In this document: piece by piece, positions 24,318 to 31,932 of the stretch
Numbering within the stretch: the first letter of the stretch is position 1
Layout of the letters: each line of letters starts with the position of its first letter
Assembly: GCA_035279665.1 (NCBI GenBank)
Contig: DATEHI010000149.1
Span: 39,215-103,214 of the forward strand
Reading direction: 5' to 3'
Length of the DNA: 64,000 nucleotides
Source of the DNA: CF-13 sp035279665
GTDB lineage: Bacteria > Chloroflexota > Dormibacteria > CF-121
Position numbers and translations under genes: made by a program
Notes under the pieces: generated by a model
What the model was told of the DNA's origin: nothing
Databases searched by the model: none
The model's input: the letters and a program-made list of their open reading frames with translations, nothing else

Positions 24318-25355
24318 ATGCCAGCCTCGCGGACTCGTCGGAGCACGGCACTTATGCCTAAAGGTTTTGCCGCGATCGCCGGGCACGATCGAGCCATCTC
24401 GATCCTGCGAGCTCACCAGCGGGCCGGCCGCCTGGCGCATGCCTACTGCCTCACCGGCGAGGAAGCGATCGGCAAAACCGCCCTTGCGCGGGCCCTCGCC
24501 GAAGAGCTGCTCCTGGGCGAAGGGCAGCCGTCGCGTCTCGAGGTCCACCCGGACTTCTGGCCGGATGACCGGGCGGAGGCGATCAGCATCGACGAGATCC
24601 GGTTTCATCCGGAACGCGGGGCTCCAACCCACGAGCAATCGCTCCAACAGTTCCTCAGCCTCAAACCATTCGTTGCGCCCCTCCGGGTGGCGCTGCTGGC
24701 AAATGCCGAACGGATGACCGAGGCCGCGCAGAACTGCCTGCTGAAAACGCTCGAGGAGCCGCCCCCCAACACCGTCCTGGTGTTGACCACGGCCTATCCG
24801 GATCACCTCCTTCCCACCTGCCTGTCGCGCTGCCAGTTGATCGCGCTGTCACCAGTGGGAAGGGAGGCGATGGTCGGCTTCATCAAGGCTCGCCAGCCGA
24901 ACGAAGCAGAGGCCGACGCACTCGTCGGGCTGGCACATGGCCGCCCAGGATGGGCGGCGCGCGCGCTTACCGATCGCGATTGGGTGGTGCGCATCGACCA
25001 CTGGGCCGAGCAGCTGGCCACGCTGGCTTTCGAAGATGTCGACGGCGTGCTGACCTATGCGGCGCGGTTTGGACAGGGCCCGCAAGCCGAGATGCGGCTG
25101 GTAGCCGCGGATGCGCTCCGCGGTTTCACCGCTTTCCTCCGCGACGCCATGCTGCTCCAGGCCGGCGTATTGAGTTCAATGCCGGCGGAGCGGAAGGACG
25201 CCCTCGAAGCGTGGACGGCCCGAGTCCCCCCGGACCACGTGCGCGCATCGTTGGCCGCCGCCCAACGAACCCAGCTGCTGATCGATCAGAATGTGAATCC
25301 TCGCCTCGCCATGGAAGTCATGCTGCTCGATCTGCGCGTGCGGCGCCCGGCATGA
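24318..25355 (+). CDS. holB: DNA polymerase III delta' subunit (clamp loader)
   Basis: A 345-residue AAA+ protein. FAAIAGHDRAISILRAHQRAGRLAHAYCLTGEEAIGKTALARALAEEL gives the RFC-box-like start and a P-loop (GEEAIGKT). NCLLKTLEEPPPNTVLVLTT and the SRC motif (CLSRCQ) are diagnostic for clamp-loader subunits. The zinc-binding cysteines found in E. coli delta' and gamma are absent. AAGGTGG precedes ATG 24318; ATG 24354 is the alternative start. It is coupled by ATGA to the dehydrogenase gene downstream. Confidence 0.88.
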   Translation: MPASRTRRSTALMPKGFAAIAGHDRAISILRAHQRAGRLAHAYCLTGEEAIGKTALARALAEELLLGEGQPSRLEVHPDFWPDDRAEAISIDEIRFHPERGAPTHEQSLQQFLSLKPFVAPLRVALLANAERMTEAAQNCLLKTLEEPPPNTVLVLTTAYPDHLLPTCLSRCQLIALSPVGREAMVGFIKARQPNEAEADALVGLAHGRPGWAARALTDRDWVVRIDHWAEQLATLAFEDVDGVLTYAARFGQGPQAEMRLVAADALRGFTAFLRDAMLLQAGVLSSMPAERKDALEAWTARVPPDHVRASLAAAQRTQLLIDQNVNPRLAMEVMLLDLRVRRPA

Positions 25356-26335
25356 GCCGGGTCTTCGTCACGCTGCCCTTGCCGTCGCCTGGCATCGACA
25401 TGCTCAAGGAGCGCTTCGAAGTCACCATGATGGAGGCCGAAGGGATGCCGCCCGAGACGCTGAAGCGGCACATCGCCGAAGCGGATCCCGTGGGGATCGT
25501 CGGGATGGTCAATGTCCCGATCACCGAGGAAATCATGGCGGCCGCGCCTCACCTCCGGGTCGTGGCGAACTACGCCGTCGGCTACAACAACGTCGACGTG
25601 GCGGCCGCCACCCGTCGCGGAGTGCTGGTCACTAACACGCCCGGCGTGCTGACCGATGCGACCGCCGACCTGGCGTTCGCCCTCATCCTGGCGGTGGCCC
25701 GGCGGGTGGTGGAGTCTGACCGCTTTCTGCGGGAGGGGAAATTCAAGGGCTGGAAGGCGGACCTCCTGCTCGGCAGCGATGTTTACGGCCGAGTGCTCGG
25801 CATCATCGGTTTCGGTCGTATCGGGCAGGCGGTGGCGCGCCGCGGCCTGGGCTTCAACATGTCGATCCTCTATTCCGACGCGCGTCGGGCGAGTTCCGAG
25901 GTGGAGTCCGAGCTGCGCGCGCAATACGTCCCGCTCGAGGAGTTGCTACGCAAGGCCGACTACGTCACCATACACGCCGACCTGAACGATCAGACGCGCC
26001 ACCTGATCGGCGAGCGGGAGCTGAAGTTGATGGGGGCTGAGCATTACCTGATCAATGCCGCGCGCGGACCGATCGTCGACGAGAAGGCCCTGGTGCGGGC
26101 ACTCAAGGAAGGCTGGATCAAGGGAGCGGGTCTCGATGTCTACGAGCGGGAGCCTCAGACGGAGCCGGGACTGACCGATTGCTGGAACGCCGTCTTGCTG
26201 CCCCACCTGGGGAGCGCCACGGTGACTGCGCGAGCCGCCATGGCCGAGACCGCGGCGAAGAACCTGATCGCGGCGGTCGAGGGGCAGACCCCGCCCAACC
26301 TGGTCAACCCGGAAGCGCTCGCCGTCCGCCACTAG
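25352..26335 (+). CDS. D-2-hydroxyacid dehydrogenase, glyoxylate reductase-like
   Basis: A 327-residue NAD(P)H-dependent enzyme with a start inside the holB stop (ATGA). VVANYAVGYNNVDVAAATRRGVLVTNTPGVLTDATADLAFALIL is the substrate domain hinge. VLGIIGFGRIGQAVARR binds the cofactor. Catalytic Arg (NAARGPIVDE), Glu (ERELKL region and LDVYEREP) and His (LLPHLGSAT) are present. The GYNNVDV and NTPGVLT blocks favour glyoxylate/hydroxypyruvate reductases over phosphoglycerate dehydrogenase, and no ACT domain is present. Confidence 0.92.
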   Translation: MSRVFVTLPLPSPGIDMLKERFEVTMMEAEGMPPETLKRHIAEADPVGIVGMVNVPITEEIMAAAPHLRVVANYAVGYNNVDVAAATRRGVLVTNTPGVLTDATADLAFALILAVARRVVESDRFLREGKFKGWKADLLLGSDVYGRVLGIIGFGRIGQAVARRGLGFNMSILYSDARRASSEVESELRAQYVPLEELLRKADYVTIHADLNDQTRHLIGERELKLMGAEHYLINAARGPIVDEKALVRALKEGWIKGAGLDVYEREPQTEPGLTDCWNAVLLPHLGSATVTARAAMAETAAKNLIAAVEGQTPPNLVNPEALAVRH

Positions 26336-27160
26336 GTGCGCATCCGGCTGCTGGCCATCGATCTCGATGGCACGCTGGTCAACGACCGGCTGGAGATGGA
26401 CCCGCGAGACATCGCCGCGGTCAAGGCGGCCGCGGTCGCCGGGGTGACGGTGGTGCTGGCCACCGGCCGTATGTTCAAGTCGTCCCTGCGCTACGCGGAA
26501 CCGCTCGGCCTGACCGGCCCGATCATCAACTACCAGGGCGCGGTCGTCCGCGAGATCGCCAGCGGCGAGACCTGGTATCGGTGCGAGCTGACCGTGGCGA
26601 TGCAACAGCGAGTACTGGCGTTTGCCGGGCCTCGGGACTGGCACGTCAACGCCTATGTCGACGAGCGCGTCTACACGGCGCGCGCGCGGCCCGAGGCGGA
26701 CCTCTATGCCCGGATCGCGATGGTGCCCTACGAGGTGGTCGGGCCGCTCTCGAAATGGGTCAAACAGGACTCGACCAAGATGGTCCTGGTCGCTCTCGAC
26801 CCCGCTGACGTGCCGAAACGCATCGCTGAACTGACCGCCTGGATGGGCGATGTGGGGAGGGTGACACGGTCGCTCGACTGGTTCGTTGAGGTGGTTAACC
26901 CGCAGGTATCCAAGTCGAGGGCGCTGGCCATGGTGGCGGACCGGCTTGGCATTGGGCAGGCGGAAGTCTGCGCCATCGGCGACAACCTCAACGATCAGGA
27001 CATGGTCTCGTGGGCGGGCTTCGGAGTAGCTATGGGTAACGCTCCGGAGGCCCTGAAGGCCGCCGCCAAGTACGTCACTGGTCCGATCGGCGAGGCTGGC
27101 GTCGCCCAGGTCATCGAGCGGTTCGTGATCGGGAAAGAGGAACCGCTGATCCGCGCTTAG
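26336..27160 (+). CDS. Cof-type HAD-superfamily phosphatase
   Basis: A 274-residue protein starting at GTG 26336, immediately after the previous stop. HAD motif 1 is AIDLDGTLVN (nucleophile Asp near residue 8), motif 2 VVLATGRM, motif 3 the Lys in VSKSRALAM, and motif 4 VCAIGDNLNDQDMV. The C2-type cap and AMGNAPEALKAAAKYVTG ending place it in the Cof/YidA group, which dephosphorylates sugar phosphates and cofactors. The substrate is unknown. It is the last gene before tRNA-Asp. Confidence 0.92.
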   Translation: MRIRLLAIDLDGTLVNDRLEMDPRDIAAVKAAAVAGVTVVLATGRMFKSSLRYAEPLGLTGPIINYQGAVVREIASGETWYRCELTVAMQQRVLAFAGPRDWHVNAYVDERVYTARARPEADLYARIAMVPYEVVGPLSKWVKQDSTKMVLVALDPADVPKRIAELTAWMGDVGRVTRSLDWFVEVVNPQVSKSRALAMVADRLGIGQAEVCAIGDNLNDQDMVSWAGFGVAMGNAPEALKAAAKYVTGPIGEAGVAQVIERFVIGKEEPLIRA

Positions 27161-27193
27161 GCCGCGGCAACCTTATATATACTGGGCTTCCGC

Positions 27194-27270
27194 GGCCCCG
27201 TGGTGTAGCGGTCTAACATGCCTCCCTGTCACGGAGGAGATCGGCGGTTCGAATCCGCTCGGGGTCGCCA
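27194..27270 (+). tRNA. tRNA-Asp (anticodon GTC)
   Basis: A 77-nt cloverleaf: acceptor GGCCCCG pairs with CGGGGTC; the D-arm lies around GTGTAGCGGTCTAAC; the anticodon stem CCTCC/GGAGG holds loop CTGTCAC with anticodon GTC. The T-arm GCGGTTCGAATCCGC is perfect, and the CCA end is encoded. TATATAC about 20 bp upstream (27174-27181) may be the promoter -10. Confidence 0.96.
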
Positions 27271-27459
27271 GACATAGCTTCACTCTTGGCGAGCCACACG
27301 GCGCGCACCTCCCTCAAAGGCATTCGAATTTGCACCGCTCGAAGACCTCCGAAACGGCTGAGTGCAGAATCGTTCAAGACACGTGGTTACCTGATCCTTA
27401 GCCTCAGTTGCGAACCGCCGGCGCACCTCCGGCGACCGGGGTTCGGACGGGCGAGGGAC

Positions 27460-28152
27460 ATGCTCAATGCATTCGCCGACCTGTCGACGCCGCTGGTGGC
27501 TGACGCCTGCGTCCGGAGTAACGTGCCGCTGCGCGCCGCCCCACCCGGAATCCGCGCGGTCGTCCCCGGACACCGTATCGCGGGACGCGCGTTACCGGCG
27601 CGGCACTACGGCAGCGTGGACGTGTTTCTGGAGGCGCTCAGCCGGGCTGAACCGGGTGACGTGTTAGTCATCGACAACGGCGGGCGGTCGGACGAGGCAT
27701 GTATTGGCGACCTAACAGCACTTGAGGCCAAGGCGGCACAGTTGGCGGGCCTGGTGGTGTGGGGACTGCACCGCGACACGCCGGAGCTGGCCGAGATCGG
27801 CCTTCCGGTGTTCAGCTACGGCAGCTACCCGCCCGGTCCGATGCGCCTTGATGAGCGCGAGTTCGTAGCGCTGGCCACTGCGCGATTCGGGCCGCATTTA
27901 GTGAGCAACGACGACGTTGTCTTCGGCGACGACGACGGCGTGTTATTCATCGCCGCCGAGCGAGCCGAGGACGTGTTGGCGGCGGCGCACCAGATCTGGC
28001 GGACAGAGCGCGAACAGGCCCGAAGGATCCGCGCAGGCGAGACGCTGCGCCAGCAGGCGGCTTTCGACGATTACCTGGCGCGACGCACCGCCAATCCCTC
28101 ATACACCTTTCGCCAGCATCTTCGGCGGATTGGCGGGGCCATCGAGGAGTAG
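27460..28152 (+). CDS. RraA-like / HMG aldolase-fold protein
   Basis: A 230-residue protein from ATG 27460, with GCGAGGG just upstream; the frame opens earlier at 27286, right after the tRNA, with no convincing start. FADLSTPLVADACVRSNVPLRAAPPGIRAVVPGHRIAGRALPA and VLVIDNGGRSDEACIGDL are typical of the RraA/DlpA family. VVWGLHRDTPELAEIGLPVFSYGSYP is the usual active-site region. Members are 4-hydroxy-4-methyl-2-oxoglutarate aldolases or RNase E inhibitors; the aldolase-type role is more likely for a stand-alone gene here. Confidence 0.82.
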   Translation: MLNAFADLSTPLVADACVRSNVPLRAAPPGIRAVVPGHRIAGRALPARHYGSVDVFLEALSRAEPGDVLVIDNGGRSDEACIGDLTALEAKAAQLAGLVVWGLHRDTPELAEIGLPVFSYGSYPPGPMRLDEREFVALATARFGPHLVSNDDVVFGDDDGVLFIAAERAEDVLAAAHQIWRTEREQARRIRAGETLRQQAAFDDYLARRTANPSYTFRQHLRRIGGAIEE

Positions 28153-28155
28153 ATC

Positions 28156-28779
28156 TCAGTGGAGAACGGCAACTGCCGTCGCGCCTATGAGTGCAGCCGC
28201 GAGAGCAACATTGACGACACGGGACCGACGAGGCTGGCGCAGCAATGGTGCGATTGATGTACCCGCGACGAGCCATGTCGTGCAGATAACGACGATCATG
28301 GCGGTAAGCACCACGATCTTGGTGGCGGAATCCGTTGTTGCCGCGTCGGCGAGCCGGCCGCTGGCGAAGACCGCGCTGATCGCGACCCAGGCCTTCGGGT
28401 TGGCGACGCCGAGAAGCGCTCCGCCAGCGAGCGAGATGGAGTGCGAGGCCACGGTATGCTCCGACAGCGGAGGCGCGGTGGCGATGCGATACGCCAACAA
28501 GAGGATGTACGCTGCCGAGATCCCGGTCAGAACCGAGCCGAGCGCGGGGATCGCTAGGAGCACGGCCGTGATCCCGCTCGCGACTGCGAGGAGCACAGTC
28601 GTCGTGCCAGCGATGATGCCGATCAGATATCGGAATGAACGCCGAACCCCGTAGGCCGATCCAGAGGCGAGCAAGCTGATCGTAGCGGGGCCTGGGCTGC
28701 CCATGACCGCCAGCGAAATGAGTAGGAGCGGCCCAACCCCTCCCCAGCGAATCCCTGCAACGAGAACCGTCTCAGGCAC
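28156..28779 (-). CDS. LysE-family amino acid exporter
   Basis: A 207-residue membrane protein with about six helices. LLLISLAVMGSPGPATISLLASGSAYGVRRSFRYLIGIIAG near the N-terminus contains the conserved GPA of LysE/RhtB exporters, and LLGVANPKAWVAISAVFASG the second family block. It likely exports amino acids or related small molecules. The start faces an AraC-type regulator 23 bp away, the classic exporter/regulator arrangement. A 6-bp inverted repeat (28166-28179) lies within its last codons. Confidence 0.9.
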   Translation of the reverse strand: MPETVLVAGIRWGGVGPLLLISLAVMGSPGPATISLLASGSAYGVRRSFRYLIGIIAGTTTVLLAVASGITAVLLAIPALGSVLTGISAAYILLLAYRIATAPPLSEHTVASHSISLAGGALLGVANPKAWVAISAVFASGRLADAATTDSATKIVVLTAMIVVICTTWLVAGTSIAPLLRQPRRSRVVNVALAAALIGATAVAVLH

Positions 28780-28802
28780 CGACGCCGCTGTACCTTTGAC
28801 TC

Positions 28803-29684
28803 ATGCAGCCGACGCTACGAGGCCACGGCGTCGAACGTCTTGAACGATCCTGCAGCCGCCGGCCGGACTCGATCAGGTTCGGGCCGAGTGCGCACGGCGT
28901 CGAGCGCGCGGAGGTGTACCTCTCGACCTGCGCGTTCGAGCCCCACCGGCACGATACATACGCGATCGGCATCACGACGGCTGGCGTGCAGACCTTTCGC
29001 TACCGCGGGTCACGTCGTGTCTGCCTGCCTGGTCAGCTGCACGTCCTGCATCCCGACGAGACGCACGACGGCGCTGCTGGAACAACCGCCGGTTTTGGCT
29101 ACCGGATCCTTTACATCGCGCCCGAGCTAGTCCGTGATGCCATCGCCGGGCACGCGCTTCCGTTTGTCGAGGATCCCGTTCATGAGCCGACAGCTACGGG
29201 TCGACCCATCGCTGCCCTGCTAGGGGACATCGACGAGCCGATCAACGAGCTCAGCAGCGCCGAGATCGCGGCCACGGTGGCAGACGCCCTATTGTCGCTG
29301 AGCGGCCGTCCGCACCACCGCCGAGCAACCATCGACACCAAGGCAGTTACAGTCGTGCGCGATTATTTGGCGGCGCATGCAAGCGAGCAAACTCCGGCCT
29401 CAATCCTGGAAAAGATCGCGGGCATCGACCGCTTCACGATCACTCGCCATTTCCGATGGGCGTTCGGGACGAGTCCGGATCGGTACCGGACGCTGCGCCG
29501 CCTCGCGCTAGCCCGCGCCGCGATCGAGGTGGGCGACTCACTCGCCCAAGCCGCTGCCGATGCCGGCTTCGCCGACCAGAGTCACATGACACGCCAGTTC
29601 AAAAGGACCTACGGCCTGACGCCCGGCCGCTGGATGACCCTCACTGCGCACTCCTTGGATAGGCATCGGCCCGACTCTAGATAA
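28803..29684 (+). CDS. AraC-family regulator, divergent from the LysE exporter
   Basis: A 293-residue regulator. The N-terminal cupin sensing domain covers about 1-170 (PHRHDTYAIGITTAGVQTFRYRG, then LHPDETHDG). The C-terminal pair of helix-turn-helix motifs (IAGIDRFTITRHFRWAFGTSPDRYRTLRRLALARAAIEVG, then AAADAGFADQSHMTRQFKRTYGLTPGRW) is textbook AraC. The divergent neighbour is probably its target, with ligand-responsive control of export. This AraC/LysE pairing is common in actinobacteria-like genomes. Confidence 0.92.
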   Translation: MQPTLRGHGVERLERSCSRRPDSIRFGPSAHGVERAEVYLSTCAFEPHRHDTYAIGITTAGVQTFRYRGSRRVCLPGQLHVLHPDETHDGAAGTTAGFGYRILYIAPELVRDAIAGHALPFVEDPVHEPTATGRPIAALLGDIDEPINELSSAEIAATVADALLSLSGRPHHRRATIDTKAVTVVRDYLAAHASEQTPASILEKIAGIDRFTITRHFRWAFGTSPDRYRTLRRLALARAAIEVGDSLAQAAADAGFADQSHMTRQFKRTYGLTPGRWMTLTAHSLDRHRPDSR

Positions 29685-29722
29685 GTCCTGGGTCCGCCAA
29701 ACAGGCCCCGTCTCCTCGAGCC

Positions 29723-30625
29723 CTATAGGAAAACCGGCGGACCGAATCCGATAACCCGGTCGAACCGTCCGAAGGGTCGATCGGACATCAGCAGATTCAC
29801 CCACGGATCGATCCGGAAGCCACGGCTCAGCAAATGGCGAGCCGCAACCTCGTTAGGACCAGGCAGCTGAAACTCAATCTTTTCGAGGCCCAGACTGGCC
29901 GCACGATCCTCGACATGGAGCAGAATGTCCGGCAGATCCGACGCTTCGAGGGCCGCAATGGGTCCGGTTCCGCGCTTTCCGACGAAGCCGAAACCGACTG
30001 GGTTGTCGGCGCGCGTGTAGAGGTAACCCTCTCGGTCGCTGAGCAGCCAGCGAATCTCCGCCTCACCCCGCGCCGACTCCAGGGTTGCGAGCTCGATTTC
30101 GCGCAGCCCACGGAAGTCTGAGGCGAGGTCCGCCTCAAGCCGGTGCGCTATCAGGTCGCGCCTTCCGTGTTCGCGTTGGGGCGGACCATTTAGGGTCAGA
30201 ATCGGGAAACGTGGCGCCGTGCCCGCGGCATAATAGCGGCTCAGCGCCCGCTCGTCGGTGGTTGCGATGATGGAGCGGACCTGGCCAGGACGGTTCGGGA
30301 ATGCGCGTTCGAGTAGGGCGCGGCCCACTCCCTTTGATTGGGTTTTCGGCAGGACGAAGAACTCAGTCAGCTCGAAAAGACCGTCGCGTTCGATCGAACG
30401 GCCGAAGCCAATGATGCGTGAGTCCTCTTCAGCGACCCACCATTCGGCGGCGCGATCAGCAAGAAACCGCTGCAAGCTCTCGCTCGACGCCCACCATTCG
30501 TCTGCCGAGCCGACCAGGGGAGTGCCTCTTCGCGCTCCTAGGTCGGTGACGGACCTCCACATGACTTCGTGGCAAGCCTCGGCGTCGCCGGCGGTCGCCC
30601 GTCGGATCGATGGCACGCTAGTCAC
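29723..30625 (-). CDS. tandem GNAT-fold acetyltransferase
   Basis: A 300-residue protein from GTG 30625. The first GNAT domain (about 1-150) has WVAEEDSRIIGFGRSIERDGLFELTEFFVLPKTQSKGVGRALLERAF, where QSKGVGRALL is the acetyl-CoA loop. The second half (about 160-300: LYTRADNPVGFGFVGKRGTGPIAAL) looks like a degenerate second GNAT fold lacking a clear CoA loop. The acceptor is unknown. It converges on the AraC gene; GGTCCGCC/GGCGGACC arms (29691-29698 and 29736-29743) between them could form a long hairpin. Confidence 0.82.
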   Translation of the reverse strand: MTSVPSIRRATAGDAEACHEVMWRSVTDLGARRGTPLVGSADEWWASSESLQRFLADRAAEWWVAEEDSRIIGFGRSIERDGLFELTEFFVLPKTQSKGVGRALLERAFPNRPGQVRSIIATTDERALSRYYAAGTAPRFPILTLNGPPQREHGRRDLIAHRLEADLASDFRGLREIELATLESARGEAEIRWLLSDREGYLYTRADNPVGFGFVGKRGTGPIAALEASDLPDILLHVEDRAASLGLEKIEFQLPGPNEVAARHLLSRGFRIDPWVNLLMSDRPFGRFDRVIGFGPPVFL

Positions 30626-30848
30626 TGAACCATGGGTGTTGTCATGCAGCTACGCTAGCCTCCTTTATGGCTGACGCCCACTAGTCCAGACTATCTGGTG
30701 GCGGCAACTTCATCGGTCGCGCCCACTAATCCGGAGCTCCGGCTCCGAGCCATTACCAGGTCCGTGCAGTTTCAGAGTTTCAATTCGCTTCGCCAAGGAA
30801 GGATCGCCGGGTGCGATGAGTTTTTGCGATAGGTCCTGTCAATAAGAG

Positions 30849-31017
30849 ATGAGCAAGGTGAGAGTTCGGATCTCGACTTCGCTCGACGGCTACGTCGCCG
30901 GCCCCAACCAGAGTGCGGAGAACCCGCTCGGTTAGGGCGGCGAGCATCTCCACGACTGGGTTGTCGAGCTGAAGGCGTGGAGCGAGCTGCACGGCATGGA
31001 GGGGGGCGAGGACAACA
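30849..31017 (+). pseudogene. decayed RibD-C/DHFR-like reductase gene
   Basis: MSKVRVRISTSLDGYVAGPNQSAENPLG is the N-terminus of the dihydrofolate reductase-like RibD-C family. TAG at 30933-30935 interrupts it, and in the same frame GGEHLHDWVVELKAWSELHGMEGGE continues the family pattern before the match stops near 31010, about a third of normal length. The remainder is missing, and the frame then enters the antisense of the next gene. The 30626-30848 stretch before it holds only two near-identical 12-mers (GCCCACTAGTCC and GCCCACTAATCC) and no gene. Confidence 0.75.
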
Positions 31018-31032
31018 CGCGGATAGGCGCTT

Positions 31033-31734
31033 TTAAGCGTCCCGACCAGTTGGGACGGCATCGGCGAGGTTGGAATTGCTCTCAGCAATTCGTGCTCTTG
31101 GCGGGGTCTGGCTGATGTAGCGGGCCACCCACACGCCCCCGATGACCAGGCAAAGCGCGCCGACCCACCCTACGAATGGCTGAAGAGTAATGCTCAGTAC
31201 GAAGCCCGCAGCGACGAGTACGCCGGCCACCCTTGGCAAGCTTCCTGATTTCCACACCGCGACGATGTAGGCGATGGCTCCAGTGAGCGAAATGTAGATG
31301 AGAATGCCGATGTACGTCTTGATGCGATCGCTAAGCGTCCCGCCCTCAAGCAGACGCATTGCTGCGCTCACGTCCTTGTGGCCTGCCAGGTAGACGTCAG
31401 CCAGCACCGTATTAGCCAGCCCCAGGATGCCGATAACCGGCAAAGCGAGGCTAATGGCTATGACTGAAATCATCATGCCGCCGGCAGCCCAGGAAGAGCC
31501 ACGAGTTTGGGCTAGGTATGAATAGAGAGCCAGCATCCCGAACAGCAGGCAGATCAATCCGGTTAGGTACAGGTAGCCACCAAGCGTAGTGCCGCTCGCC
31601 GTGAGGCTGCGCGCATAACCCTCCGGATCAGTTTTGATGGATGGCTGCCTGAGGATGAAGATCCATGGGACAGCGGTAAGAAGGCCGGCGGCGGGCAGCG
31701 CATAGATTCCGCGACGAGTCAGATCAGTGACCAT
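31033..31734 (-). CDS. six-helix integral membrane protein, unknown
   Basis: A 233-residue protein with about six hydrophobic segments (near residues 11-28, 50-72, 84-106, 139-160, 170-188 and 190-206). The layout resembles DUF4386-type membrane proteins, but I cannot confirm the family. Base composition is visibly less G/C-biased at third positions than the housekeeping genes, so it may be horizontally acquired. It sits next to a gene remnant and a two-component system, all in the accessory stretch. Confidence 0.65.
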   Translation of the reverse strand: MVTDLTRRGIYALPAAGLLTAVPWIFILRQPSIKTDPEGYARSLTASGTTLGGYLYLTGLICLLFGMLALYSYLAQTRGSSWAAGGMMISVIAISLALPVIGILGLANTVLADVYLAGHKDVSAAMRLLEGGTLSDRIKTYIGILIYISLTGAIAYIVAVWKSGSLPRVAGVLVAAGFVLSITLQPFVGWVGALCLVIGGVWVARYISQTPPRARIAESNSNLADAVPTGRDA

Positions 31735-31932
31735 CCGGGTCTCCTTTTTGAATCATCGAGTTGTAAGGAGCGTCATCGCGAAGCCAGCGTAGCCGCGGCC
31801 CTACCGCTACGAAACCCGGCCCACCTCCAATCTCGAGCAGCACGCCGTCGTGAAAGTGGCGGCTACCCACCAGGTCGATGGAGGCGTCCCGCCTCGACTT
31901 AGTGCCGGGAAAAAGCGCACGATACGGGAGGC

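Noticed and set aside
30933..30935. TAG in the reductase remnant as pyrrolysine or another recoded stop
   Set aside because: The gene is also truncated, so simple decay explains it; no other internal TAG was seen.
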